Of a stretch of DNA of 64,000 bases, positions 21,626-33,754 are shown piece by piece. The DNA comes from Cotesia glomerata (taxonomy: Eukaryota > Arthropoda > Insecta > Hymenoptera > Braconidae). A program made the translations under genes and the position numbers. The notes under the pieces were generated by a model that was not told the DNA's origin, ran no database searches, and saw nothing but the letters and a program-made list of their open reading frames with translations. How positions within the stretch are numbered: the first letter of the stretch is position 1; the number at the start of each line of letters is the position of its first letter. The DNA is taken from contig NC_058158.1 of the NCBI RefSeq assembly GCF_020080835.1, forward strand, positions 20,546,430 through 20,610,429. Reading direction: 5' to 3'.

Positions 21626-23880
21626 TTTTTCCAGGAGGGGGGAATCCTTTTTACGGATTCCAGGCATAGATGTTTCGCCTGGATATGTGAGACTCGACGC
21701 AGTGTCATGCAAATACTCGACACTAGCGCCCATACTCACTAAACCCTAAACTTCTTTTCTTCTATCCTCTTATCCCCTATGGAAACTGCCGTGTAGGCAT
21801 TATATCGCAGGGGGAGGAATTAGCTGCCGCTCGTCCTTCTTGTGGCTGAGGTGTTGTTTCTACCTTCCTTCTAAATTCTGACTTTGGATCTTTTTCTCTC
21901 AATGGAACGCAGTTCGATAAGAACTTCTGTGGCGAAAGTGCTTGTGGCGTTCCAGGCAGCTTCACTCGACAACAATGCTTCTACTAACGTCTCTGGTTGG
22001 ACTTTCTTGTTCAAACAATTCTCTAACTCATCTCGCTGAGGGTCAAAACGTGGGCACACAAAGAAAACGTGCTCTGCATTCTCAGCAACTCCTGGGCAGG
22101 ACGGGCACTCCGGAGAGTTGCCGTGCTTAAAGCGGTGTAGATACTCTCGGAAACACCCATGTCCTGACAACAACTGCGTCAGGTAATAGTTGACTTGACC
22201 GTGGCTCCAGTTCATCCAAACGTCGATCTTTGGTATAAGACGATAAGTCCATCTACCTTTTCCTGCGGCATCCCACTGCAATTGCCATCGTACGATGCTG
22301 TGATAGCGTTCTTCTGTTCTGAGTTCTTCGTGGCTAAGTGTGGTTGACCTTTTCCGTTGGTATAGGTTTCGTCTTTCTTCAGCTAGGACTCTGAGGGGCA
22401 GAGTTCCAGAAATGACGCAGACAGCTTCCTCAGATATTGTTCGGAAGGCGCAAGCTACTCTTAAGGCACTCAGACGGTATACTGGTCCAGCCTTTCTCCA
22501 TGCTTCTTGTAATTCTAATGCGTCAGCCCAAATGGATATTCCGTACGTGAGCACTGATGTGTCCACAGATGATTATAATAGTCTTCTGCTCTGCTTTGGA
22601 CCTCCGACGTTCGGCATTAGTCGTAATAGACTAGCTACCACTGCTGATGCTTTAGTACTCACATGTTCGACTTGTTGTTTAAAGTTCAGTCGGGCATCGA
22701 GCATCACTCCCAGGTATCGGATGAATGGTTGTGATGTAATTTCATGTTTTTTGATTTCTAATTTGATTGTTTCTACTGCTTTCCTGCTAGTGATAAGCAC
22801 TGCTTCAGTTTTATGCTTGGCCAGCTCCAAATTCATCATATTCATCCATAGGTTGATGCGGTCGAATGTAATGTCAAAGGCCAGATTTATCTCTTCCAGA
22901 TGTTTCGCGACTATCACTACAGCTACATCATCGGCATATGCAACTAACTTAACCTCTGATGGCAACACGATTCTCAGGAGTCCATCGTACATGATGTTTC
23001 ACAGGAGTGGTCCAAGAACTGAGCCTTGCGGTACTCCTCCAGTGATATCGTACTCCTTCGGACCGTTTTTCGTGTCATACTTCAGGACCCTATTCGAAAA
23101 GTAGCTTGCTAACATTCGAAGCAGGGATTCTGGTACTTTTTTGTCTTCGAGAGCTCGCATAATGCAGTCCCAGTTGGCGGAATGAAAAGAATTCTTGATG
23201 TCCAAAGCAGCTACCAAACAATATTTTTTCGTACTACCTTTTCATCTCTTCCCGGCGATTGCCTCCTTGGCTGTATTGACGACCAGGTTGATTGCATCAA
23301 GGGTTGCTCGTCTTTTCCAGAATCCATACTAGATGTCTGATAAGAGTGGATCAACAACAGCTTCTATCCTTTGATGAATTATACGCTCTAGTATCTTGCC
23401 CGCCGTATCTAACATACAGAGTGGGCGGTAAGATAATGGCTCATCCGGTGGCTTTTTTCCCTTCGGAAGCAGTACTAATCTTTGCTGTTTCCATCTTCCA
23501 GGAAAGATCCTTCCTTTGATGCACAAATCGTAGGTCTCTAAGAATAATGCTGGCGCTGCTTTAATAGCTGTTTTTAATGCGTTGTTCGGGATTCCATCCA
23601 ATCCAGGCGCATTATTATTCCCTACACGTTTACATGTCTCCATAAGTTCCTCCTCTGTGACAGATGGAATGTCTTCGTGGTTGAGCTGCGGTGATGAATA
23701 GGCGAACTTACGTTGCGTCGGGAACAGCGTGGAAACAATCCTCTCTAGGAGCTGCGGGCATGTGGGTGACGGTATAGGCTGGCATTTTAGGTGGGTCATG
23801 ACCACGTTGTACGGCCTACCCCATGAATCTTTCTCTACCTCTTCTACGAGCTCCTTCCAGCAGCGTCTTTTACTCTCTTT
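21622..23880 (-). mobile_element. LINE C, 5'-truncated R1-clade retrotransposon in an AC repeat
   Basis: On the minus strand the body starts inside ORF2 at about 23880 and ends with a run of nine A (21622-21630). It is flanked by (CA)n on both sides; GATGGTGT recurs at 21581 and 23881, implying a target duplication of about 40 bp that includes the microsatellite. LINE D is the same family, about 85% by eye. Insertion in AC-type repeats is characteristic of some R1-clade lineages (Mino, Waldo). Confidence 0.8.
21871..23877 (-). pseudogene. LINE C ORF2 (reverse transcriptase, R1 clade), four nonsense codons
   Basis: One reading frame runs from 23877 to 21871, interrupted only by stop codons near 23329 (TAG), 23231 (TGA), 22999 (TGA, where LINE D has Trp) and 22573 (TAA). 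Visible in order: APGLDGIPNNALKTAI, LSYRPLCMLDTAGK, GGVPQGSVLGPLL, YADDVAVVI (catalytic Asp pair), FIRYLGVMLDARLNF, and near the C-terminus a CPSCPGVAENAEHVFFVCPR zinc-knuckle pattern typical of the R1 clade. The endonuclease is absent through 5' truncation. Cannot make a working enzyme. Confidence 0.85.
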
Positions 23881-23885
23881 GATGG

Positions 23886-23888
23886 TGT

Positions 23889-23966
<78 letters not shown>
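23886..23966. repeat. (GT)n microsatellite
   Basis: Long GT run with one interruption at its left end; the 5'-side copy of the LINE C target. Confidence 0.95.
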
Positions 23967-23969
<3 letters not shown>

Positions 23970-24583
23970 CCTCTCATAACTTTTGAATCGCTCGACCGAT
24001 TTGATCGCAGTTCGTGCCAATCGAAAGGGTTAAACAAAACTTAGATTTTGAAAACAAGATGAACCAATTCGGTCGGATATATTAAGAGAAATCTTAAAAA
24101 AACTGCAAAAAAAAATTAGGAAAACGGTTGACCCTGAAGGCCATCCCTGCAACTTCCCGTTAATTCCATACTTAGGTGCTTAAAATTGCACCAATGACGT
24201 TTTTGAGCTCTTCGAGCTCAAAAATACAATTTATTGGTTATTTTGAGCTCTCTGAGCTCAAAGAAATTGCTTTCTTATCCTTTAAAGCTCTTCGAGCTCA
24301 AAAGTCTGATAGAGATTTGATAAGACACTATTTTTTGGATTTTTAAACCACAATAACTTTTGAATGAATAAACCGATTTTTACACGGTTAGAAGCATTCG
24401 ACGCAGTTTTTTAAGCCTCAAAAAAAATCTCAAATTTCAAATTGATCGCGCTAGGAATTTTGAAGTTATTCCGGAAAAACACTTTTTTCGGTTTTCTTTC
24501 GTTCACGATATCTCTCAAATGAATCAACTGATTTTGACCGGACTGGAGGCGATCAACGTGGTTTTTTGAAATCCGACCAAAAA

Positions 24584-25062
24584 CAGTTTCACTGTAAAAA
24601 AATCGCGCCAAGTCCACGTGCATAAGACTATTAAGAAAAAAAAATTTGTTTTTTTCTTTACAAAAAGATATAAAATAAAAAAATTAAAAAATCCAAGTAA
24701 CCGATATAATTGTTTATGATTTTCGGAAGTTAAAAAAAATTTTGTTGTAAATTTAAAAATTAAGAAAAAAATTTTGGAACGTATTTAGTATGCGCGGTTG
24801 CAAAATTTAAAAAAATTGAAATAAACAATGACGCACACCAAGTACGTTTCAAAATTTTTTTTTAATTTTTAAATTTACAACAAAATTTTTTTTAACTTCC
24901 GAAAATCATAAACAATTATATCGGTTACTTGGATTTTTTAATTTTTTTATTTTATATCTTTTTGTAAAGAAAAAAACAAATTTTTTTTTCTTAATAGTCT
25001 TATGCACGTGGACTTGGCGCGATTTTTTTACAGTGAAACTGTTTTTGTTCGGATTTTAGTAT
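24584..25062. mobile_element. MITE family M, full copy
   Basis: About 480 bp, with inverted ends CCGACCAAAAACAGTTTCAC / CCGAACAAAAACAGTTTCAC followed by TGTAAAAAAATCGCGCCAAG. Arms are nearly identical through about 220 bases around a centre with AATGACGCACACCAAGTACG. It abuts a K repeat on the left and repeat R on the right. Confidence 0.8.
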
Positions 25063-25128
25063 TTTTTGTAATTATAATAAAAATTTACAATTGGTACCAA
25101 CTTAAGTCTCGCGTTGGTTGCATTTTTT

Positions 25129-25881
25129 GGGAAGACGTCTATTAGGTGTAGACCAATGAGTTAGATTACCGGTGACTTGGATCCCGATTACCTAGATTTC
25201 CATAACCTAAAATCCGATTACCCAAATTATCCATGACGTAGAATTTCTATGAGATAGATTACCGATTACCTAGAATTCCGATTACTTAGAATCCGATTGC
25301 CTAGAAATTTTATTGGATATAATTCCGATTACACTGAAATCCGATTGCCTATAATTCTGTTAACTTACAATCCCTATGACATGGATTTCTTTTACCTTGA
25401 TAAAAAAAAGTTAATTTGGATAGATGGAGCTCTATGCAACACAACGTTCATTTTCTGTAAAAACTTAAGATTGTTTTCATAAAGCGACAATATAATGAGA
25501 TATATATGTTCAATTTATATTTATGATGGTTAGTAGTGTAATGTTGTGACAGGTTATAAACATCAAGTGAGGTTATAAATAACTATTAAATTATAATATT
25601 TATTAAAAAATTTTATTAATGAGATCTTATTGCTGCACAAAGTTCAATAAAGGAAATTAATGTTCAATATTTTACAAATAAAATTTAAAATTTTAATAAG
25701 CAATTAGATATTCTTAAATTTAAAAAATGGTTATTATTTACAACTGTGATCAATCCCATTTTGGGCCATAACTAGGTGAAAAATTAACATTTTTTTATTC
25801 TGCTTGTTTTTACGGCGCATTTATGATAAGAATGTCGTGAAAGGAAAAAATAAAGATTTCGATTGATGTACATAATTGACA
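25129..25881 (+). repeat. Left 753-bp terminal inverted repeat
   Basis: Its outer 250 bases contain about ten degenerate CCGATTACCTAGAAT units, possible subterminal transposase-binding repeats. The remainder is AT-rich with a conserved GGCGCATTTATGATAAGAAT block near the inner end. Confidence 0.85.
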
Positions 25882-25886
25882 TTTAC

Positions 25887-26445
25887 ATACACAGCAACGA
25901 CACCCTGGCGTCTCTGAGGCGGCAAATACTGCGTAGGAGAAAGGCCAACTGTACTAATGTTAAATTAGATTTGTACATTAACGGCGAGTCTTTGGATGAA
26001 GCGGACGACCGCAAGCTGCTTTCTCAAATCCCTCTAAGGGACAAAATGCTGCTGTCTGTGAAGTTGAGCCAGATGCACAGCAACATCCCCAGCTCGCTGG
26101 ATGGCAGCTCAGGCAACTCAACGAGCTCGCCACACCATCCTTACGACGATTCTAATGTCGAGACAGAATACTTGTTACATATAGCGTCGCGACAAAGTTG
26201 ACTCAAAATCAGGTGAACCAGATGCTTCCAGGTGGTACCGAGTCTGACCGTTGCTGTCAAATGTTTATGTAAGCCGTCAATTTTGAATTGCCAGACATGC
26301 TGAAAATATGTGCCATAATAAAGATCGCCTGGGCCGCTTCAACCGGTAACCTCGACAACGTCGACGCTTCTACCGATGTATTTCGCACAATGCATGAAGC
26401 TAATCAGCGAGATCCACGATCAATAGAAGCCAATGACATTTTAGG
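25887..26445 (+). pseudogene. faf: Captured fragment of fat facets / USP9X deubiquitinase
   Basis: 25890-26165 encodes IHSNDTLASLRRQILRRR, then the stretches LDEADDRKLLSQIPLRDKML and SNIPSSLDGSSGNSTSSP, which I recognise as the ubiquitin-like domain and Ser-rich linker of USP9X/FAF. After a stop (TGA about 26199) the frame changes, and 26298-26445 reads MLKICAIIKIAWAASTG and ends EANDIL, which looks like a downstream piece of the same protein. The copy is thus internally deleted and frameshifted. It starts within ten bases of the TIR boundary. The catalytic Cys/His boxes are absent. The open 112-codon piece could be expressed, but nothing shows that it is. Confidence 0.65.
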
Positions 26446-26804
26446 ATAATAAAAATAAAAAATTACAATTTTTTAAAGCGTCCTTTTCTTATTACAGCTG
26501 CTAAGCAATTTGAAGTTCACGAGCTGTTTTAAAGGACTTGAATTTACTTTTTTTTTTTAAATAATTTATTAATTCTTGATATTTTTGACAACGATTAATC
26601 TTTTTTTTTATTTTAATAATTAAAAATTTTTAATTTTATAACAAAATAATACGCTCGATATATTAAATTGTATTATTTAAATTGATAAAATCAAAAATTA
26701 TATTTATTATAGTAACTAGCTACCTTGCAGTCACTATGTGACTGCCGTGATTTGTGAACTATAAATGAAAAAAATTTTGCTCTATTAAATAATTAATTTT
26801 ATTA

Positions 26805-27062
26805 AATTACACGGTACTTTCTAAGCTATTGACATTTTTAAAGATATTAGCTCATCCCGATATTACACTTATTAAGAGCTTTTATTTGAGTACCCACATG
26901 CATTTTGAAATATTTTTCATATATACATATACATAAATACATAAAATATATGAAAAATTGATATGGGTACTCAAATGAAAAGTCTCCGTAAATTTAATGT
27001 CGAGGTGAACTTATATTTTTAAAAATGTCAATAGTTCTCAAGTTACAAGGTAATTTCTCAAT
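26805..27062. mobile_element. Small foldback repeat inside the TIR unit
   Basis: Diverged inverted repeat with TATTGACATTTTTAAAGATAT at the left, its complement at the right, and TTTGAGTACCCACAT in the arms, around an AT-rich centre. It separates the two captured gene pieces. Confidence 0.65.
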
Positions 27063-27134
27063 TGTGTATCTACAGATAGAGTATTTTTGAATGCAGTCGA
27101 AATACTTATCAAAACAAATTGACTATCAAACGTG

Positions 27135-27550
27135 CCTAACAAACGTGCGGTGGCTGTCGGTGAAGGACACTCGACGTTATGCCTGATGCCCAAATCATTC
27201 AGGAATTTGTTGGCTTCCTCGGAGTTTAATTCTTCAAGATCCGGAAACTTGACGCCCAGTTTCTCTTCCAGGATTTTTATCACTGGCAGTTGTCTCGGGG
27301 GAGTGAAGTCTATTTTTACACCTTCGCCTTGCGGACGGTCTGGGTGGTAGACTAACTTGTGGATTCCATGAATGCTTTTTACCATTCCTGAGACCAGTGT
27401 CTCGGTTATTACCATCAGGTCGTGTTCGTCGGCGTAGGCCATGTAAAAATCGCAGGATGTGAATTCAGGGTTGGGGGTCATGTCTATTCATTTCAGAATA
27501 AGTGACGGATTTCGTAGACTCGATTGAATCTTTCGACTATTAACATCTGA
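27135..27550 (-). pseudogene. LysRS: Captured fragment of lysyl-tRNA synthetase
   Basis: The minus-strand frame 27481-27038 opens MTPNPEFTSCDFYMAYADEH and continues through DFTPPRQLPVIKILEEKLG to VECPSPTATARLLG, a recognisable piece of the class II catalytic core of cytosolic LysRS (motif 2 region onward). Similarity ends near 27135. Upstream, 27550-27482 reads LIVERFNRVYEIRHLF in the expected order but carries TGA where the motif 2 Arg belongs and further stops. A TTTTTCAG acceptor sits right before it at 27551-27558, followed by intron-like AT sequence, so the capture was genomic DNA, not a processed transcript. One exon only; no function expected. Confidence 0.75.
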
Positions 27551-27997
27551 AAAATTAATATTTATTTTTAATTATAAAATTTGGATTTAACTTTTAATAA
27601 ATTAATAAAAATTTATAATTAAAAAAAAATATTTGTCTTGTGAAAATAGAATTATTTTTTTTTTAATATAATAAGTTCAGGTCATAGATTATTTTTTAAT
27701 AAAAAAAATTTTTTATACAAAATTTAAATTTTATTGATCAAACATTTTTTTTAATTATAAATATTTGAATCTAATTTTTTTGCTTTATTTCATAATTTAT
27801 ATTTTATAGATTTATCAAGTAATTTTTTGTTATAAAAAAAAATTACGACTAAAAAAATTTTTTTTTAATTCTAAAAGAAATTTAAGACAGAGCAATTTTA
27901 TAACTGAGAAAAAGAAAAATTATTTAGATAAAAATGTTTAAAAATTAATTCATTAAAAATATTCATATATTGGCTCATATAAAAACACAACTAAAAC

Positions 27998-28750
27998 TGT
28001 CAATTATGTACATCAATCGAAATCTTTATTTTTTCCTTTCACGACATTCTTATCATAAATGCGCCGTAAAAACAAGCAGAATAAAAAAATGTTAATTTTT
28101 CACCTAGTTATGGCCCAAAATGGGATTGATCACAGTTGTAAATAATAACCATTTTTTAAATTTAAGAATATCTAATTGCTTATTAAAATTTTAAATTTTA
28201 TTTGTAAAATATTGAACATTAATTTCCTTTATTGAACTTTGTGCAGCAATAAGATCTCATTAATAAAATTTTTTAATAAATATTATAATTTAATAGTTAT
28301 TTATAACCTCACTTGATGTTTATAACCTGTCACAACATTACACTACTAACCATCATAAATATAAATTGAACATATATATCTCATTATATTGTCGCTTTAT
28401 GAAAACAATCTTAAGTTTTTACAGAAAATGAACGTTGTGTTGCATAGAGCTCCATCTATCCAAATTAACTTTTTTTTATCAAAGTAAAAGAAATCCATGC
28501 CATAGGGATTGTAAGTTAACAGAATTATAGGCAATCGGATTTCAGTGTATTCGGAATTATATCCAATAAAATTTCTAGACAATCGGATTCTAAGTAATCG
28601 GAATTCTAGGTAATCGGTAATCTATCTCATAGAAATTCTACGTCATGGATAATTTGGGTAATTGGATTTTGGGTTATGGAAATCTAGGTAATCGGGATCT
28701 AAGTCACCGGTAATCTAACTCATTGGTCTACACCTAATAGACGTCTTCCC
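27998..28750 (-). repeat. Right 753-bp terminal inverted repeat
   Basis: Inverted partner of 25129-25881 with the same length, differing by scattered substitutions only. This indicates a young insertion or ongoing homogenisation. Confidence 0.85.
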
Positions 28751-29224
28751 CATTTTTTATAGCAAACTATCCTCTTGAAGCTACAGTTTATGTAAAAATA
28801 ATTCCAGCGCACCCTGGCGGGTGTAGATGCAAGCTGTGAAATATCTTTTTTTAACTGTAGTTTCCCATCTAATGAAGGATTACTATGCATTCTCGAATTA
28901 TTTAGTCTGTGGCAGATCACTTTGCCCATCGAAAAAAAGTCAGGATCGAAATTTTTGCGTTGCTATAGTTTGTGCTGATTAAATTTAGTAATTTCAAGTA
29001 GATTAATTGTTATAAGTGAATATAATTAATTAATAACAGTAAAATAAAGTATGAATTACTGTTATAATATAAAATTTAAGAACAAGAAGTACCGTAGAAT
29101 TACATAAAATTTTGCAACCTCAAAATACCGTTCTGCTTACAGTAAACACAGTCGGTAGTCTGGCGCTCCGTTGACAATGGATTTGAACGGAACTTGGCGC
29201 CAGATTCTACCAAATCTGTGGATT
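28751..29224. repeat. Repeat R, larger part
   Basis: Together with 25063-25128 this forms one copy of a repeat split by the TIR unit. An inverted copy without the insertion is at 38876-39411. Its end carries CTGGCGCC and a nearby GCGCCAG motif. Both copies contain a weak 60-residue ORF (28929-28720 and 39173-39361) that differs at non-synonymous sites; I do not call it a gene. Confidence 0.7.
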
Positions 29225-29610
<386 letters not shown>

Positions 29611-29656
29611 ACACACATACATATAGACACCGTGACAACCTCGCGGGGATAGTCAG
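29611..29656 (+). repeat. 46-bp target duplication of LINE D, 5' copy
   Basis: Identical to 31725-31770. Begins ACACACATACATATAGACAC and ends GGGGATAGTCAG. Confidence 0.9.
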
Positions 29657-31471
29657 ACGAACTGAATGATATTCCACCTGTCACGAATGAAGAACTGATG
29701 GAAGCTTGTAACCGCGTCGGGAATAATAAACCACCGGGATTGGACGGAATCCCTAATATTACCTTGAAAACATCCATTAAAGCAGCGCCAGCGTTATTCC
29801 TCGACGTCTACAACATCTGCTTGAAGGAAGGGATTTTTCCTCGGAAGTGGAAACAACAACGGCTGGTACTACTTCCTAAAGGGAAAAAGCCACCGGAAGA
29901 ACCGTCATCTTATCGTCCACTCTGCATGCTGGATACAGCCGGTAAGATACTAGAACGTATAATCCACCAAAGGATAGAAGCAGTTGTCGATCCACTTATG
30001 GCAGACAATCAGTACGGATTTCGGAATGGACGATCAACCCTGGACGCGATCAACCTGGTTGTCGGTATAGCCAAAGAAGCAATCGCCGGTACCAGATGGA
30101 AGGGGGGGAACGAAGAAATATTGCCTGGTGGCAACTTTAGACATAAAAAATGCCTTCAACTCCGCCAACTGGGATTGCATCATGCACACCCTTCAAGAGA
30201 TAAACGTACCACGATATCTACGAAGGATAGTCGCTAGCTACTTCACAGATAGAGTCCTGAGATATGACACGAAGAATGGTCCAAAGGAGTATGATGTTAC
30301 TGGAGGTGTACCGCAGGGTTCTGTTCTCGGTCCACTTCTCTGGAATGTCATGTACAACGGATTGCTGAGACTGAAACTACCAAGAAACGTCAAACTGGTA
30401 GCGTACGCGGACGACGTAGCCGTAGTAATAGTCGCCAAGCATCTTGATGAGATAAAACATATGTTCGCTATCACCTTTGAGCGAATTAACCAGTGGATGG
30501 ACACAGTAAATTTACAACTGGCTAAACAGAAGACCGAGGCTGTACTTATCACTAGCAGAAAAGTGGTGGAAACGATCAATCTAAACGTCGGAGACCAAGA
30601 AATCACATCCCAACCATTCATTCGATATCTGGGAGTGATGCTCGATGCCCGACTTAACTTTAAACAACAAGTTGAACACGTGACCACCAAAGCATCAGCA
30701 GTAGTAGCCAACCTAGTACGATTGATGCCCAACATCGGTGGCCCGAAGCAGACAAGGAGGTCATTGCTATCATCAGTAGTTACATCGGTCCTCACATATG
30801 GTATATCCATTTGGGCCGACGCACTTGAGATCCAAGAATCATGGAGGAAAGCATGTCCAGTTTACCGACTGAGCGCGCTAAGAGTAGCCAGCGCCTTTCG
30901 AACAATATCAGAGGAAGCAGTGTGTGTCATTTCCGGAATTTTGCCGCTCAGAGTCCTAGCTGAGGAAAGATGTAACCTTTACCAACGAAAGAGGATAACC
31001 GCACAAAGTGCCGAGGAACTCAGAGCTAAAGAACGGCAGAACAGCATCGCGCGATGGCAATCGCAGTGGGACGCCGCGACAACAGGGAGATGGACACACC
31101 GTCTCATACCAAGGATTGACGTTTGGCTTAACCGGAATCACGGCGAGGCCAACTACTATCTGACCCAGATGTTGTCAGGACACGGCTGTTTCCGGGAGTA
31201 CCTTTATCGCTTTAAGCACGATAATTCCCCAGAGTGTCCGTCTTGCCCAAGAGTTGCTGAAAATGCGGAGCACGTTTTCTTTGAGTGCCCTCGTTTTAAC
31301 CCACAGCGTGATGAGTTAGAGAAGATCCTGAACAAGAAAATCACACCAGAGTCAATAGTAGAAGAAATGCTGTCATCCGAAGCTGCATGGAACGCCACAA
31401 GCACGTTTACCACCGAAGTGCTTACAGAGCTGCGTTCCATTGAAAGAAAAAGGGCAAATGACAGAAACTAG
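29657..31471 (+). pseudogene. LINE D ORF2 (reverse transcriptase, R1 clade), one frameshift
   Basis: Open frames 29698-30237 and 30128-31471 together give a nearly complete RT and C-terminal domain. Order: PPGLDGIPNITLKTSIKAAP, LVLLPKGKKPPEEPSSYRP, LDIKNAFNSANWD (motif A), GGVPQGSVLGPLLWNVMY, YADDVAVVIVAKH (catalytic Asp pair), RYLGVMLDARLNFKQQVEH, and the terminal CPSCPRVAENAEHVFFECPR zinc-knuckle pattern. The frame changes at a run of seven G near 30101-30107, which could be a true indel or a sequencing error. No endonuclease and no start codon context, so it is dead on arrival. Confidence 0.88.
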
Positions 31472-31724
31472 AAGGAAGGAAAAATAACACCTTAGCCACC
31501 AGAAGGAATAGCAGTAGCTAGATCCTCCCCTCACGAAGTAATGCCTGACGGCGGTTTCCATGAGGGATTAGAGGAAAGAAGAAAAGGGGTTTTAGGGTTT
31601 AGTGGGTAGGGGCGTTAGCGTCGAGTTTTAGTATGACGCTGCGTCGAGTCGCCACATATCCAGGCCGAACAGCTATGCCTGGAATCCGTAAGAAGGATTC
31701 CCCCCCCTAAGATTAAAAAAAAAA
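29657..31724 (+). mobile_element. LINE D, 5'-truncated R1-clade retrotransposon in an AC repeat
   Basis: Precisely bounded by the 46-bp duplication; the 3' end is a run of ten or more A that adjoins ACACAC of the target. Starts within ORF2 before the reverse transcriptase. Same family and same target repeat as LINE C, in the opposite orientation. Confidence 0.88.
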
Positions 31725-32370
31725 ACACACATACATATAGACACCGTGACAACCTCGCGGGGATAGTCAGGGAAGCTTCTTATGACCTTCAAACGTCGAG
31801 ATCTGATGAAAACTCTATTTTTGCAAAACGGGGTGAAAACAATAACTTCCCGATTTTTAAAAATCTTCGATTTTCTTAGCGGGAAGTTAAAAATTTTTTC
31901 CAATGTGGTTTATTTCGAATAACTTTCGAACGGCTTGACCGATTAGTTTCAAAAACTAATCGTATTTAACATCAAAAAGCCACGTCGATTGCTACCACGC
32001 CGGTCGAAATCGGTTGATTCGTTCGTGAGTTATCGTTGACGAAAAAAACCGAAAAAAGTTTTTTTTTTAGAATTACTCCGATATTTTCTGTTTGATCAAT
32101 TAAAACTTGAAAATTCTCTATGAAGCTCAAAAAACTGCGTCGAATGCCAACAACCGCGTAAAAATCAATTCATTCATTCAAAAGTTGTTGTGATTTGAAA
32201 ATTCACAAAATAGTATTCTATCAAACTCCTATCAAACTTATGAGCTCGAAGAGCTCAAAACCATACAAAAGCTATTTTTTGAGCTTGAAGAGCTCAAAAT
32301 AACACACAAATTGTATTGATGAGCTCGAAAAGCTCGAAAACATAAGTGCAATTTCAAGCGTTTAGGTATA
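31725..32370 (+). repeat. Repeat K, copy 2, right part
   Basis: Starts with the second copy of the LINE D target duplication (31725-31770). Then the CTTAGCGGGAAGTT block (31877-31890), a TCGTTCGTGAGTTATCGTTGA segment with its counterpart at 62172-62192, and three GAGCTC-type dyads at 32242, 32281 and 32321. Confidence 0.6.
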
Positions 32371-33614
32371 GAAAATGAATTATTTTCAATCGAAAATCGT
32401 TATTCATGACGTAGAAACAATTTATAGTGTCGAACGTATTTTATTAACACCTAAAATTTATTTCTATAATATAAAATTAATTTGTATAAATTAAAATTTA
32501 TTTTTAATAATGTTAATTTTAATAATAATAATATTCAAGACTAAATTTTCAACCGAAAATTTGATAATAAATATAACATTATTAATTTTCAGTGATGAAA
32601 ATTGAATATTTATAATCTAAAATTAATTTGAATAATTTAAAATTCATTTTTATCATTCGAAATAAATTCTTTATGGTCTAAAATTGATTTTTATCAACTT
32701 GAATTAGTTATAATAATTTAATAATAATATTAATAATTCAAAATTTAATGATTATGATCTAAAATTGATATTTATTATCTTAAATTAATTATTTGTGATC
32801 TTGAATTGATTTTAATAATTTTTAATTAATGTTTATAATTTGAAATTAAATATTTATGATTAACAATTGATTTTTATGATATAAAATGAATTTCTTATAA
32901 CTTAAATTCAATTTCTATAATATCAAATCAATTTAGCTATTATAAAATTGATTATCTAGTAAATAAAATCAATTTTTACTATATGAAATAAATTATTAAT
33001 TGTCTTAAGATCATTTTGATAATAATATATTAATTTAAATAATTTGAATTTAATAATTTATAATCTTTAGTCTATTTTTAAATTTATAAGTCAATTATTC
33101 ATTATCATCAAACAATTTTTAAACAAAAAACTAATGGTTTATTATGTACAATACATTTTTATAATCGAAAATTAATTATTCAGAATTGGTCATTAATTTT
33201 TTTATTTGTGGTTTAATTACCTTTTATCAAAAAATTGTTTTTCATTATTACAAATTGATTATTATAATTTGAAATCAATCTTTTACGGTCTGAAAAAACT
33301 TTTAATTGAGGAAATTAATTGCACATAAGCTAAAACTAATCTTAAAACTTAGAATAATAAATTTATCATATGTTATTGATTCTTATAATTGAATATTAAT
33401 TGTTTATAATCTAAAATGAAATATCTAGAATCTATAATTAATTTTCATAACAAAATATATTTTTAAGATATAGAATTTATTTTTATATCATTTAATTGAA
33501 TCTTGTTATTTAAAATATAATTTTTATTAACGAATATAAAAAATTATATTCAAAAAAATTATTTCGATAATATTAAATTGATTATTTTATAGTCTGAAAT
33601 TCATTCGAATAATC

Positions 33615-33693
<79 letters not shown>

Positions 33694-33754
33694 AAATTAT
33701 CATATACTTCGATAATTTCAAACGCATATACACGTCTTTTATTATTGTGCATAA
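32371..33754. repeat. AT-rich satellite-like array with (TA)n
   Basis: Same degenerate texture as the other arrays; perfect TA repeat at about 33619-33689. No gene. Confidence 0.75.

Larger units (their letters stand above)
21441..24583 (-). repeat. Dispersed repeat K, copy 1, split by LINE C
   Basis: Pieces at 21441-21621 and 23881-24583 belong to one family also present at 29225-29458 plus 31725-32370 and at 61795-62315. Shared marks are CTTAGCGGGAAGTT at one end (minus strand), a (CA)n tract, a TTCGACCGATTCGATCGCAG-type segment, and three GAGCTC dyads (24205-24299). No long ORF. Its AC tract is the target of two LINE insertions in this window. Confidence 0.6.
25129..28750. mobile_element. 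Long-TIR transposon-like unit carrying host gene fragments
   Basis: Termini GGGAAGACGTC...GACGTCTTCCC with inverted repeats of exactly 753 bp each (25129-25881 and 27998-28750), about 98% identical by eye. Flanked by the 8-bp duplication CATTTTTT (25121-25128 and 28751-28758). The unoccupied site exists in an inverted copy of the same host repeat, AAAAAATG at 39335-39342. The 2.1 kb interior has no transposase but holds pieces of fat facets/USP9X and of lysyl-tRNA synthetase plus a small foldback. An 8-bp duplication with long TIRs suits MULE, hAT or P-type non-autonomous elements; superfamily unassigned. Confidence 0.85.

Noticed and set aside
22340..23104. 254-residue plus-strand ORF
   Set aside because: Shadow of the LINE C reverse transcriptase on the other strand; the same applies to 30238-30810 opposite LINE D.
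28720..28929. 69-residue ORF, also present at 39173-39361
   Set aside because: Conserved only as part of dispersed repeat R; the two copies differ freely at the protein level.
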